From Chryseobacterium sp. BLS98 (GTDB lineage Bacteria; Bacteroidota; Bacteroidia; Flavobacteriales; Weeksellaceae): DNA of 64,000 nt. Of this stretch, positions 29,501 to 37,558 are shown piece by piece; the stretch's first letter is position 1, and each line of letters opens with the position of its first letter. The DNA lies in the NCBI RefSeq assembly GCF_001045445.1, contig NZ_LFNF01000004.1, forward strand, positions 62,001 through 126,000, read 5' to 3'. The notes below the pieces were generated by a model, which saw nothing but the letters and a program-made list of their open reading frames with translations, was not told the DNA's origin and did no database searches. Both the position numbers and the translations under genes were made by a program.

Positions 29501-29512
29501 ATACTTTTGCAC
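26504..29512 (-). CDS. Two-component propeller/Y_Y_Y sensor histidine kinase
   Basis: 1002 aa. Signal peptide, then a large periplasmic part with regulator-propeller repeats (NTDNGLPQNSVKDIIKDKYG.., IRSRDGNFWITTSGKG, ILEDKNGFFWIPTNNGLY) and a Y_Y_Y-type Ig domain (YGNHTFIVRILISDQEKY). One membrane helix (WFKILIGAAILLFLYFLA) leads to a coiled coil, the H-box GTITHDITTP and a HATPase with NLLDNSVKFTKNG, DTGIGMD and YGMGLHL. Unlike many Bacteroidetes hybrids, it has no fused receiver; the regulator is a separate gene overlapping by 8 nt. Two double-glycine peptide genes lie just upstream. Confidence 0.94.
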   Translation of the reverse strand: MQKYISSFFIFIFSIIYSQHYNIQLYNTDNGLPQNSVKDIIKDKYGFIWLTTENGIVRYDGMKFVVYKNLPLNNQRFTFFYGYPEKDSIFTTGDSGKILLINKRSPKVTKTSKRNVDFLSRDVNYFLYSSNYIYTTSPGISLYFPCQEGIYFIKENSIKYINNLSKAEVNLNIKAKYKNIARIFVIDKSVFFIDYQSKKVQKIEKGKIVGSYNEPLLTDAKSKIYWSRVNNQVFIFNGNSIYRCDYEDNRFKISKLVQFDDMTENITSVYYDKAYKKLYLGSSTYGLQVISFTDFTTVQRPPSKPESVFYATLSYGSSSVISTFGEVYNRKGLVEDKHFKSIIPFFLAYDQEDNIMARKATDLLLYQKKKTYAKTVTKRNTILIDFFFDAKRYYTFESLEKTDGTIGYNGVLMVYNDLSFKTVKKKFFFNSEPTKFLKFDEDHLLAGTTKGLYKISLKTNTIVSLSPNTGLSVRSIIRSRDGNFWITTSGKGFYLLKNNRLIKMPYDADNNISSSHTILEDKNGFFWIPTNNGLYKVPESQLLRHVQDKKSRVNYYRFSKISGFRTNEFNGGSNVCGNKLGNGEFVLPSLDGLVFFNPTEIKSYYPENIYIERALIDGKEHFFNQILNIKPESNRVDIFIDTPYYSNPDNLVIETKLSGTTNTKWESIGKDGKFSISNLTYGNHTFIVRILISDQEKYIYKRINIIIPPYFYQTVWFKILIGAAILLFLYFLARWRISFLKKRNHELEEIISSRTKSLSDTVEKLEVTKIKLHKEIEQQKKLIGTITHDITTPVKFIALTAKEALNQNELSGQQSRKILSSIYKSSDQLYNFTITLKEYADIYTHHRSDKTELYSLYKLIEEKRILFNAIAENNNTIIINNADKTLLVWISKNILAAIIHNLLDNSVKFTKNGTITIESSADKDIITLQITDTGIGMDEKKIEYYTKLQDNIENEKLLLQKYGMGLHLVLQLLQMIEGRIVFEKNILKGTSFKLILTNKKDD

Positions 29513-29533
29513 AGATCATATTATTAGCCTGTG

Positions 29534-29541
29534 CAAAGATA
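29534..29541 (-). promoter_or_regulatory. Putative -7 box of the propeller kinase operon
   Basis: TATCTTTG on the minus strand, 21 bp before the kinase ATG, matching the Bacteroidetes TAnnTTTG consensus. No clear -33 TTTG was seen. Confidence 0.5.
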
Positions 29542-29734
29542 TTACGGAATATATAATATTAAATACTGGGAAACACTTTTTATTTTAAATATTTCAGATA
29601 TTTAACTCATCATTGTTGTCGGTAAAGCTTTATGGTTACTAAAATATTCTTTTTAACCAAAAATTGGTTTGTACAAAAAAAGCCTTAGAGTTGTACTCTA
29701 AAGCTTTGTATTGGTTAATGTTAGGTATTGTTCT

Positions 29735-29878
29735 TTATTCTAATATATCGCATGGAGCATAACAAAGCACCCATGGGCATCTTTTAATCCCCGGAGGTGG
29801 GCAGCATGCTTCGGAGCAGCTGGCACCGCCATTGATGCTTTTCAACTGGTCTCTTGAAATTTTCTTAAAATTTTTCAT
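29735..29878 (-). CDS. Double-glycine leader peptide, bacteriocin-like (Cys/Pro-rich core)
   Basis: 47 codons, ATG 29878 to TAA 29735. The leader MKNFKKISRDQLKSINGG matches the double-glycine leaders cut by PCAT-type peptidase ABC exporters. The core of 29 residues (ASCSEACCPPPGIKRCPWVL then CYAPCDILE) has six Cys, four Pro and one Trp. It is paralogous to the next gene upstream, equal in length and sharing the leader. No exporter or modification enzyme is encoded in the window. Small proteins of this type are often named bacteriocin-like in Chryseobacterium; antibacterial activity is not shown. Confidence 0.75.
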   Translation of the reverse strand: MKNFKKISRDQLKSINGGASCSEACCPPPGIKRCPWVLCYAPCDILE

Positions 29879-29908
29879 AATAATAGTAATTGGGTTGAAT
29901 TTTAAAAA

Positions 29909-30052
29909 TTAAACATGGTTTCCGCCACCACATCCATCGTATGGTCTGCATTCCCATTTTCCGTTGATTAAGCATAATTGGCCACCCGTACAGTTGATCC
30001 CTCCTTTAATTGCTTTCATTTCCTGTCTGTTGATTTTTTTTAAATTTTTCAT
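29909..30052 (-). CDS. Double-glycine leader peptide, bacteriocin-like (Cys/Gly-rich core)
   Basis: 47 codons, ATG 30052 to TAA 29909. Leader MKNLKKINRQEMKAIKGG, then a core beginning INCTGGQLCLINGKWECRPY and ending DGCGGGNHV with four Cys. Same length and leader pattern as the gene 30 bp downstream, so the pair arose by duplication with strong divergence of the cores. The sequence just before each ATG is also shared (AATTACTATTATT / CTCTATTATT). Probably exported by an ABC peptidase encoded elsewhere. Confidence 0.75.
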   Translation of the reverse strand: MKNLKKINRQEMKAIKGGINCTGGQLCLINGKWECRPYDGCGGGNHV

Positions 30053-30074
30053 AATAATAGAGTTTAGTTCTGTT

Positions 30075-30082
30075 CGAAATTA
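30075..30082 (-). promoter_or_regulatory. Putative -7 box for the double-glycine peptide genes
   Basis: TAATTTCG on the minus strand, 22 bp upstream of ATG 30052; one mismatch to TAnnTTTG. The same TAnnTTCG variant precedes several other genes in this window (38018, 60762, 62537). Confidence 0.45.
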
Positions 30083-30270
30083 ATAAATTTTAATCAATTA
30101 ACATGGGTTATTCTGAAAAATTATTTAACTTGAGTAGGTCTGTATTCTCTGGTATTTTACTTCAAACTTACTGATGTCAATCAATGTATGCGGGTAAAAA
30201 TCTTTAAAAAAAAAATTAAACAGACCAGAAAAAATTATTTCATGGTGTATAAAATCTTGTCCTGTGGCAA

Positions 30271-30300
30271 GTTGCTTTTTGCAACGACTGGGTAAATTTG
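30271..30300 (+). promoter_or_regulatory. Promoter with overlapping palindrome before the alpha/beta hydrolase
   Basis: TAAATTTG at 30293-30300 is a perfect -7 box with TTG at 30272-30274 18 bp upstream. The -33 region overlaps an inverted repeat GTTGC-TTTTT-GCAAC (30271-30285), a plausible operator. Confidence 0.55.
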
Positions 30301-30336
30301 ATTAAAAGTTTTTCAATTAACTAAATCCAAAACAAT

Positions 30337-31212
30337 ATGGAAAATGTATTAAAATCCAATCAACTTTTTAAATTGCTGATGATGGCAATCATTATGCTTG
30401 TGGGATCACAACAAGTGTACGGGCAAAAAGTAAAACCCTCCGAAAGCGGTTATGCACCTGTTAACGGCATCAAAGTGTATTATGAAGTGTATGGTGAGGG
30501 CAAGCCTGTTGTATTGCTGCATGGAGCTTTTATGACCATCGATATGAATTGGGGACAGCTGATCCCGGAATTGTCAAAGAACAGAAAAGTAATTGCGGTC
30601 GAACTGCAGGGACACGGTCATACGCCGTTTTCCGAAAGAAAATTATCACATACCACTTTAGCCGGTGATGTGGCGGGAGTGATGGATTACCTGAAAATTG
30701 ATAAGGCAGATGTAGTAGGGTACAGCTTTGGCGGAGCAATAGCTTACCAGTTTGCCATACAGAATCCCGGGAAGTTAAATAAGCTGGTGATTATCTCTGC
30801 AACCTATAAAAGTACAGGGTGGATCCCTCAGGTAAGCGGCGCTTTTAAATCGATGAAGCCTGAGCTTTTTACGAACAGTCCAATGCACACCGCCTACGAT
30901 GCAGTGGCGCCTGATAAAACAAAATGGACACCGTTTCTGGAGCAGATGATTGCCACTGCCGGGCAGCCGTTTGACTTAGGTGATGCCAATATTTCCAAAA
31001 TTTCCGCACCCGTACTGATCATATCCGGAGACAATGATGGTCTTGATAAGGCGGAGCTTGTAAAAACCTATCAATTACTGGGAGGTGGTATTTCTGCCGA
31101 TCTGGCCGCTATGCCGAAATCTCAGCTGGCTATTGTTCCCGGACAGAGCCATGTCAGTCTGATGATGCAAACCGACACGATTCTGAATTATTTAAATAAT
31201 TTTTTAAAGTAA
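30337..31212 (+). CDS. Exported alpha/beta hydrolase
   Basis: 291 aa with a long signal peptide (ending QQVYGQ). Hydrolase landmarks: oxyanion block LLHGAFM, nucleophile elbow GYSFGG, acid in ISGDNDG and catalytic His in PGQSHVS. Such enzymes cleave esters or similar bonds; substrate unknown. It is followed on the same strand by a RibD-like reductase, an SDR and a DoxX-like protein, a grouping often seen in stress-induced sets, but gaps of 53 to 308 bp suggest separate transcripts. Confidence 0.9.
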   Translation: MENVLKSNQLFKLLMMAIIMLVGSQQVYGQKVKPSESGYAPVNGIKVYYEVYGEGKPVVLLHGAFMTIDMNWGQLIPELSKNRKVIAVELQGHGHTPFSERKLSHTTLAGDVAGVMDYLKIDKADVVGYSFGGAIAYQFAIQNPGKLNKLVIISATYKSTGWIPQVSGAFKSMKPELFTNSPMHTAYDAVAPDKTKWTPFLEQMIATAGQPFDLGDANISKISAPVLIISGDNDGLDKAELVKTYQLLGGGISADLAAMPKSQLAIVPGQSHVSLMMQTDTILNYLNNFLK

Positions 31213-31265
31213 TTGAATACATTAACCAGGAATTAAACTTTATTTTAATCAATAAAACAGATAAT

Positions 31266-31859
31266 ATGAGAAAAATAACCGTTTTATCAATGATTACAAT
31301 GGATGGCGTTATGCAGGCACCAGGCGGTCCTGAAGAAGATGCATCCGGAGACTTTAAATATGGAGGCTGGACAGTATCGTATGGAGATGAGATTTTTGGT
31401 CAGATCATGCAGGAAGAAATGAAACCTGCCGATTATCTTTTGGGCCGGAAAACATTTGATATTTTTGAATCCTACTGGCCGCACCATGCCAATTTTTGGC
31501 CTGCCGTTAACGAAGGGACCAAATATGTACTGTCTCAAACAAAGGAAAAATCAGATTGGAAAAATACTGTTTTCCTTAAAAGTCTGGCAGATATACAGCA
31601 GCTTAAGCAAACTGAAGGAGCTGATATTCAGGTCTGGGGCAGCAGTGAGCTCGTTCATCTGTTGTTGAAACATGATCTTGTGGATGAAATCCGGCTTAAA
31701 ATTTACCCTTTGATCCTTGGTGAAGGAAAAAAATGGATTGACAATAATGCTCTTCCGGCAGCCTTTGTCCTGGCAGAGAGCCATGTGACCTCAAAAGGAG
31801 TTATCATAGCCCACTACAAACGTTCCGGTGAGATTATAACGGGCGATGTTGAATTGTAA
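31266..31859 (+). CDS. Dihydrofolate reductase family protein (RibD C-terminal domain type)
   Basis: 197 aa stand-alone RibD_C domain: KITVLSMITMDGVMQAPGG at the N-terminus, LLGRKTFDIFESYWP, VWGSSELVHLLLKHDLVDEI and IYPLILGEGKKW. These proteins bind NADPH and reduce unknown substrates; true folate reductase activity is not implied. It lies 53 bp after the hydrolase. Confidence 0.9.
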   Translation: MRKITVLSMITMDGVMQAPGGPEEDASGDFKYGGWTVSYGDEIFGQIMQEEMKPADYLLGRKTFDIFESYWPHHANFWPAVNEGTKYVLSQTKEKSDWKNTVFLKSLADIQQLKQTEGADIQVWGSSELVHLLLKHDLVDEIRLKIYPLILGEGKKWIDNNALPAAFVLAESHVTSKGVIIAHYKRSGEIITGDVEL

Positions 31860-32167
31860 AAAGGTTTTTATCCGGAAAACAGATTCATATAAAACGATGC
31901 AGAATATTATTTTGAAGCATTTTTTTTGTTTTCGGAGGCTAAAAAAATGGCAAATTACCATTTGAAATGACTATCCGGTGAATTGTAAAATGGATCCATC
32001 AAAATTAAGCAGGCAGACTTATTGATCTGTTTGGTCAGAAGGCGTTCAGCTATTAAACAAAACAAAAGAAATTCGGAATTACGTACAACTTCCGAAAGGT
32101 TCACCATGATTTAAAATGACTTAGTCCTCATATTTGTGCTACTAAAACAATTAAAAAAAACATTCTC
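31860..32167. other. 308-bp gap upstream of the SDR gene
   Basis: No open frame of note. Contains the CCGAAAGGTTCACCATG box (32092-32108) and, 19 bp further, CATATTTG (32130-32137), one mismatch from a -7 box, 30 bp before the SDR ATG. Confidence 0.45.
32092..32108 (+). promoter_or_regulatory. Shared regulatory box upstream of the SDR gene
   Basis: CCGAAAGGTTCACCATG is repeated with one mismatch upstream of the AraC gene (43393-43409). In both places TTA-(G/T)-C-(C/T)-T follows 12 bp later and an AT-rich -7-like stretch comes next. This suggests a common activator site. Confidence 0.45.
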
Positions 32168-32923
32168 ATGTCAAGAAATGATTTAAACGGAAAAGTGGTA
32201 CTTATAGCAGGAGGTGGAAAAAACCTTGGAGGACTATTAAGCAGGGATTTTGCAGCAAAAGGAGCAAAGCTTGCCATTCATTATAACAGTGAAAGCTCAA
32301 AAGAGGAAAGCGAAAAAACCTTGGCTGAAGTAAAGGCTCTGGGTGCTGAAGCATTCTTGTTTCAGGGAGACCTTACCCAGGTAGAAAACATTACAAAGTT
32401 TTTTGATGAGGCTGTAAAAACTTTCGGAGGCATTGATATTGCCATTAATACTGTTGGTATGGTGCTGAAAAAGCCATTCGTTGAAACCACTGAATCTGAA
32501 TATGATACCATGTTCGGGGTGAATTCAAAATCTGCCTATTTTTTCCTTCAGGAAGCCGGCAAAAAAGTGAATGACCATGGTAAGATCTGTACTATTGTTA
32601 CTTCTTTACTGGCTGCATATACAGGATTATATTCAACGTATGCTGGAGCCAAGGCACCGGTAGAGCACTTTACAAGAGCTGCTTCCAAAGAGTTTGGTGA
32701 CAGGGGTATTTCTGTGACAGCTGTAGCTCCAGGGCCTATGGATACGCCTTTCTTTTACGGTCAGGAAACTGCAGATGCTGTAGCTTATCATAAATCTGCA
32801 GCAGCATTAGGCGGGCTTACTGATATTAAGGATATTGCGCCTTTAGTGGAATTTTTGGTAACTGACGGATGGTGGATCACCGGGCAGACTATTTTTGCCA
32901 ACGGAGGATATACCACAAGATAA
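32168..32923 (+). CDS. SDR-family oxidoreductase
   Basis: 251 aa Rossmann dehydrogenase. Cofactor loop VLIAGGGKNLGGLLSRDFA (a GGGxxxGG form of the TGxxxGxG motif), INTVGMV block, catalytic Ser in TSLLA and YxxxK as YAGAK, then PGPMDTPFFYG. NAD(P)-dependent; substrate unknown. Preceded by the box shared with the AraC gene, so it may answer to an AraC-type regulator. Confidence 0.9.
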   Translation: MSRNDLNGKVVLIAGGGKNLGGLLSRDFAAKGAKLAIHYNSESSKEESEKTLAEVKALGAEAFLFQGDLTQVENITKFFDEAVKTFGGIDIAINTVGMVLKKPFVETTESEYDTMFGVNSKSAYFFLQEAGKKVNDHGKICTIVTSLLAAYTGLYSTYAGAKAPVEHFTRAASKEFGDRGISVTAVAPGPMDTPFFYGQETADAVAYHKSAAALGGLTDIKDIAPLVEFLVTDGWWITGQTIFANGGYTTR

Positions 32924-33005
32924 ATTGGCTCCTAAAACATAACCGGGAATGGATAGTATGATTTAAATCAATCTGTTATCCACTTCAACTTATAAAAATG
33001 AAATT

Positions 33006-33356
33006 ATGATCATCAGGATAGTTAATTCAATACTGATTCTCTTCGCTGTATGCATGGGCCTTAAACAGGGATATGCAATGATTGCGGGTAAACCCGAAAT
33101 GGTGGAAATGTTCGGTAAATGGGGATTTAATAAAACAGCGTTGGCAATAAACGGTGGTATCACAGTCATTGCAGCTCTGCTGATCTTGTTTCCTAAAACA
33201 TTTGTCTGGGGCAACTTTCTGATGGCGGCAGGTATTTTACTCATCATTTGCCTTCATTTACTGGACAAGGATCTTAAGGGGGTTCTTATTGAGCTTCCTT
33301 TTTTACTCCTGAATCTGGTGATTATTTACCTGCAATACCCTTTGAAGGATGCTTAA
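33006..33356 (+). CDS. DoxX-like small membrane protein
   Basis: 116 aa with four predicted membrane helices (about 4-24, 45-63, 68-86, 93-111) and the DoxX-like block KQGYAMIAGKPEMVEMFGKWG. It lies 82 bp after the SDR gene on the same strand. Function unknown. Confidence 0.82.
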   Translation: MIIRIVNSILILFAVCMGLKQGYAMIAGKPEMVEMFGKWGFNKTALAINGGITVIAALLILFPKTFVWGNFLMAAGILLIICLHLLDKDLKGVLIELPFLLLNLVIIYLQYPLKDA

Positions 33357-33473
33357 TGACAGGATAATACAGTTAAACGTCCGGTAGATTTATTACTACT
33401 CAAAATATTACCAGGATTTTTCCGGATCATTCACTCTTACTGTCTAGTCCGGTTATTTAAGTGGTATTGATGT

Positions 33474-33505
33474 CTATGGGCAGGCCAAATTTGGCCTGCC
33501 CATAG
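33474..33505. repeat. Perfect 32-bp palindrome
   Basis: Arms CTATGGGCAGGCCAAA and TTTGGCCTGCCCATAG, no loop, no T-run on either side. It may fold as a cruciform or hairpin; a terminator role for the DoxX-like gene 118 bp upstream is possible but lacks the U tract. Confidence 0.8.
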
Positions 33506-34295
33506 ATTAGTATAGATTAGTAGTAAAAATATTTTAAGGTAGAGCTGTATACCAGTAATCCGCCTGCAGTAGATGTTACCGCTGTCCGCTCAGCGGGACA
33601 TTCTTGGAGCCGGCATTCCTTTGGTTGTAGAGCTTGTATTAAGAATTGAACTGGCATTGAGAATAGGTTCCGATATTGATCGGATCTTTTGCTTTTGATG
33701 ACCAAAAGATCAGTTCGGTTAAGAAAAAACTGTAAAATAATGTCTAATAGAAGTATATATCACGATAGATGGTTTTTGACTGTTATTTTTTTTTATTTTT
33801 ATCTGTTATTGTTGAGTTTTAGTCTTATATTTAATAAATAATACAATTATGTGTGTGATTAATACTGTATAATTGAATTTTGTTATGTATATGGTAAATA
33901 TATTAATTCTCAAAATATTGAAATATGATCGTGATCATAGAATTATTGGTTTTTTTTACAAGAAAATACAGGGTTGGTTCAAAAAATGGAGTGTAATAAA
34001 ATGTAATTAATATATTTTCAGGTTTTTAATATGGAATAGTGCTTTGTTTCAGAACTGATAAAATCCTGTTTAATTTTAGTATAGAGCAAAAAAAATGGTG
34101 TATTTTTTATTAAAAGGAAATTATGAACTTAGGAAAAACTAACAATTATTATTTTCAATATCTATGTTTGGACAGAAAAAAATACTTATACTGAGTGTAA
34201 TCCTGAAGTTTTCTTAATTTTTTGTAATTTTAAGTAAATGAATCCCCTGTATTCAACAGATATTTTACTCATATAAATAGACAAAAATTACTTTA

Positions 34296-34303
34296 ACTTT
34301 GTA
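34296..34303 (+). promoter_or_regulatory. Putative -7 box of the kinase-regulator operon 34416-36814
   Basis: TAACTTTG, perfect match to TAnnTTTG, 112 bp before the kinase ATG, implying a leader of about 105 nt. No clear -33 element. Confidence 0.5.
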
Positions 34304-34415
34304 ACAAAATAAAATGCTATAAGGCCTAAGACTTTGGCATAGTATTATACCGTTAAAAAACTAATACCCGGAAAACTTAAATAATCAGAAAATTAAATTT
34401 AGCTGAGAAGCAGAT

Positions 34416-36158
34416 ATGAAATATAAATTTTTAAATTTTAAACTGAGGAAAATTGTTCATTACTCATTGATCGTATGTATACTATTGATACAGGTTATTA
34501 TAGCTATATTCTTTTATAATGAATTTGTAAATGAAAAGAAACTCAAGTTTATCAAAAGTCAACTGGAGGAAAGCAGAGTATTGGGAGGATTGACTGATAA
34601 CTCGAGAAAGGATTTCATGGATGCGCAGAATTATCTTCAGAAATACATGATCAGCCAGGATGATAAAGACTTGCAGTTATATTTCCAGTCACTTAGGAAG
34701 CTCAATAACAACTTCGAAAAAATAAACGATTATGGCAACATAAATCCCGGATTGAAAAACAGGCTTGCCCAGCAAAAAAAAGATACTGTAAAAATTGTCA
34801 AGCTGAAAACCATTATAGATTCTGTATACCAGACCTCCTCGAAACCACCTGTACAGGCAGTTCAGGATCAGCAGTATGAGTTGGAAAGCTATAAGAATAA
34901 TGATAATTTTGAAGATCTGAATATACAGACGCAGACCTATTCTGATACGATCAAAAAGAAGGGGCTCATGGGTCGTCTGAGAGATGCTATATCAGGTAAG
35001 GTAAATGTTCAGAAGGAGAGTACCGTTATTACCATGACCAATAAAAAACCAGCTAATCTTTCGAAAGTAAAATTAAGAATGGATAGCCTGGCAAAATCCA
35101 TGAATAGGTATTATACGACTGAAGTTAAAAAAATCCAGCTCTCCAGCGCTCAGAATCAGAAATTCATGGCTGAGAACCAGCGGGAAAGTATAAAGTTCTA
35201 CGGCAATTTTACTAAGCTGTTGGTTTACAGTAACAGGCTGATTAATGTTTACGAAAAAGCCATTAAAGATTTTAAATCTGAACTGGAAAAAGAATACAAT
35301 GAACAGAGCTCCAATAACAACAGAATCAGAACTTATCTTGTCCTTGGACTGATGATCCTGATGTTTGTGGTGTCCATCCTGATCATGTATTTAACCAGAA
35401 TTGCATTCATTTATGAAATGAAACTCAATGCGGCAAATAAAGAGATTAAAAAGAGTCTTAACTTCAAGAACAGAATTCTTGGTATGCTGAGCCATGAACT
35501 GATGTCACCTCTGAAGATCGTCAATATTTTTATTGATAAAATCAACAGGACCACAGCAGATGAGACCACAAAAGATTACCTTAAATCAATAAAATTTACA
35601 AACAACACCCTGCTCATACAGTCTACCCAGATTCTGGAGTACACAAAAAACCAGGAAACAGAAAAGAAGCTTGTCAAGACAGTTTTTAATCTTAAAGATG
35701 AAATTAATTCTATTGTCAAAGCCATTACGCCTTATATAGAAACAAGAAATAATAAGTTCCTGGTAACCGACAGGATCCCTGAAAATCTGATGGTCAATTC
35801 AGACTATATCAAAATCAACCAGATATTTATGAATATTCTGGGAAATGCCAATAAGTTTACAGAAAACGGACAGATTGATCTTACCATAGCTACTGAAAAA
35901 ATAGATGAAAATAATATTTCTCTCATTACTACGGTAGGGGATACAGGGGTAGGGATTTCCGAGTCTGATCTTGAAAAAATCTTTGAACCGTATTATCAAG
36001 GCATGATTTCTGATAAGATAGATAATTTTGGAGCAGGATTGGGACTGAACCTGTGTAAAGAAATTATAGAGCTTTTCAACGGGGACATCTCTGTTTCGAG
36101 CAAGCTCCATAAAGGAACAAAAGTAACATTCAGAATTAATTTAAATTTAAATAAATAA
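34416..36158 (+). CDS. Membrane sensor histidine kinase
   Basis: 580 aa. Two membrane helices (about 13-35 and 305-328) bracket a periplasmic, largely helical sensor domain of about 270 residues. The cytoplasmic half has H-box GMLSHELMSPLK, N-box NILGNANKFTENG, G1 GDTGVGIS and G2 FGAGLGLNLCKEI. It is followed after 2 bp by its response regulator. The sensor domain matches no family I know. Confidence 0.93.
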   Translation: MKYKFLNFKLRKIVHYSLIVCILLIQVIIAIFFYNEFVNEKKLKFIKSQLEESRVLGGLTDNSRKDFMDAQNYLQKYMISQDDKDLQLYFQSLRKLNNNFEKINDYGNINPGLKNRLAQQKKDTVKIVKLKTIIDSVYQTSSKPPVQAVQDQQYELESYKNNDNFEDLNIQTQTYSDTIKKKGLMGRLRDAISGKVNVQKESTVITMTNKKPANLSKVKLRMDSLAKSMNRYYTTEVKKIQLSSAQNQKFMAENQRESIKFYGNFTKLLVYSNRLINVYEKAIKDFKSELEKEYNEQSSNNNRIRTYLVLGLMILMFVVSILIMYLTRIAFIYEMKLNAANKEIKKSLNFKNRILGMLSHELMSPLKIVNIFIDKINRTTADETTKDYLKSIKFTNNTLLIQSTQILEYTKNQETEKKLVKTVFNLKDEINSIVKAITPYIETRNNKFLVTDRIPENLMVNSDYIKINQIFMNILGNANKFTENGQIDLTIATEKIDENNISLITTVGDTGVGISESDLEKIFEPYYQGMISDKIDNFGAGLGLNLCKEIIELFNGDISVSSKLHKGTKVTFRINLNLNK

Positions 36159-36160
36159 TA

Positions 36161-36814
36161 ATGGAAGAACAAATTGAAAATAATGAGATCGTATTTCTTT
36201 TAGCGGATGATCATAGCATCGTACGTCAGGGAATAGCGATCCTGATCGATGAAGTTGTTCCTAATTCTAAAATCTATCAAACCTCTTCTTCACAGCAGAT
36301 TGTGGAAATGATAAAAGCAAACGGAGTAGAAATAGCCGTCATCGATGCTCATTTTCCTGACGGGAACAGCCTGCATATTATACCCCTGATGAAAATAGCC
36401 AATCCTGATATTAAAATATTGGTTTTCACAGGTCTTGAGGAAGAACTGCACGTGCTTAAATTCATCAAGGCCGGTGCCAGTGGGTACGTAAGTAAATTGA
36501 GTGAAGAGACAGAAATCAGACAGGCAATTTCAGATATTGTACACAAAGGCGAATATTTTTCTCCAGTTTCACGGAACTTAATGTTGCAGCTGGTTCAGAA
36601 TCCGGATTTAATTAATCCTCTCAGCCGTTTAACTAAAAGAGAGCTGCAGATTGCAGAAATGTATGCAGAAGGATACGGAAATCTGGAGATTGCCAATAAC
36701 CTGGATATCAAGCAAAACACCGTAAGTACGATCAAGAAAAATATTTTTGATAAACTGAAAATTGAAAACCTTGTCGAGCTGATCGATCTGATCAATACTC
36801 ATCACAAAATATAG
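36161..36814 (+). CDS. NarL/FixJ-type response regulator
   Basis: 217 aa: receiver with LADDHSIVRQG, phospho-acceptor in AVIDAHFPDG, Lys in GYVSKLS, then a LuxR HTH (LTKRELQIAEMYAEGYGNLEIANNLDIKQNTVSTIKKNI). Starts 2 bp after its kinase. The three tandem promoter-terminator units start about 45 bp after its stop; they are the nearest candidate targets, but the link is only positional. Confidence 0.94.
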   Translation: MEEQIENNEIVFLLADDHSIVRQGIAILIDEVVPNSKIYQTSSSQQIVEMIKANGVEIAVIDAHFPDGNSLHIIPLMKIANPDIKILVFTGLEEELHVLKFIKAGASGYVSKLSEETEIRQAISDIVHKGEYFSPVSRNLMLQLVQNPDLINPLSRLTKRELQIAEMYAEGYGNLEIANNLDIKQNTVSTIKKNIFDKLKIENLVELIDLINTHHKI

Positions 36815-36876
36815 AGTTTCTAAATCTTTATTTTTTTTAATTTGAAGCATTTTTTCGATAAATATCTATAGTGTTA

Positions 36877-36890
36877 TCGATATATATCGA
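36877..36890. promoter_or_regulatory. Palindromic operator-like site, unit 1
   Basis: TCGATATATATCGA, a perfect 14-bp palindrome. Units 2 (37260-37273) and 3 (37635-37648) carry TCGACATATATCGA at the same distance from the promoter. Confidence 0.6.
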
Positions 36891-36924
36891 CGTGATTTGT
36901 TAAGAAGCTTATCATATAATGTTG

Positions 36925-37150
36925 TTACTTTGTCTCAATAAAATAAATCAAATGAAAGAGACTCAGGATCTGAATTGATTAATTTTATAACACACAAAAA
37001 TGATGAGATAAATATAAGTGTATGCATGATCTCAAAAGAGCTTCTCGAAAGCAAATTATAAAAAAACACAAATTAATATAGAGAAGTTAACTTGGTCTTT
37101 GTAGGTCATATTTATACAGGAAAAAAGGGGAGGCTTTAGCCTCCTTTTTT
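36925..37150 (+). ncRNA. Candidate small RNA gene, unit 1
   Basis: Promoter-like TTACTTTG at 36925-36932 (one mismatch to TAnnTTTG), about 200 nt of conserved sequence, then the intrinsic terminator GGAGGCT-TT-AGCCTCC plus T6 at 37129-37150. The start codons present (ATGATG at 37000) run into early stops, and frames are not kept between units, so a structured or regulatory RNA is more likely than a protein. Confidence 0.55.
37129..37150 (+). terminator. Intrinsic terminator, unit 1
   Basis: Stem GGAGGCT/AGCCTCC followed by six T. Confidence 0.85.
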
Positions 37151-37307
37151 ATTTTAAAATACTGTTTAAAACTGTTCATGTTTTTGATAATTTAGAATAG
37201 AATTTATTAAATGAACTGACTTAATTGTCTTGATTAATGGATAAATATCTATATCCTTATCGACATATATCGATGCAATTCATGAGGAACCTTATCATAT
37301 AATATTG

Positions 37308-37558
37308 TTACTTTGTTTCAATAAAATTAACCGGCTGAAAGAGTTGTACTCATTGGAAATATTTTTTGGTTTTTATTCCGGATGGTTAATTTTATAACAC
37401 ACAACATGATGAGATTAATATAAGTGTATACATGATCTTAAAAAGTAGCTTCTTGAAATAAAATTATTAAAAAAACACAAATTAATATAGAGAAGTTAAC
37501 TTGGTCTTTGTAGATCATTTGTACAATAAAAAGGGAGGCTAAAGCCTCCTTCTTTATT
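37308..37558 (+). ncRNA. Candidate small RNA gene, unit 2
   Basis: TTACTTTG at 37308-37315, conserved body, terminator GGAGGCT-AA-AGCCTCC at 37534-37549 followed by a T-rich tail. The ORF that aligns with the ATGATG of unit 1 stops after five codons (ATGATGAGATTAATATAA). Confidence 0.55.
37534..37558 (+). terminator. Intrinsic terminator, unit 2
   Basis: Stem GGAGGCT/AGCCTCC, tail TTCTTTATT. Confidence 0.8.

Larger units (their letters stand above)
33357..34415. other. 1,059-bp AT-rich stretch without a supported gene
   Basis: Contains a perfect 32-bp palindrome (33474-33505), broken minus-strand open pieces at 33517-33705 that end in NVPLSGQR and LLQADYWYTALP-like fragments in different frames (possibly a decayed surface-protein end), and then very AT-rich sequence to the kinase gene. 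A 23-codon ORF at 34123-34194 with an AGGA upstream is probably chance. The promoter box of the kinase is at 34296. Confidence 0.4.

Noticed and set aside
33517..33705. 62-codon minus-strand ORF
   Set aside because: No initiation signal or family match; neighbouring frames look like pieces of a decayed gene, so it is not called.
34123..34194. 23-codon ORF with several Tyr codons and AGGA upstream
   Set aside because: Only five of 23 codons are aromatic and no biosynthetic gene follows; too short and isolated to support as a gene or leader.
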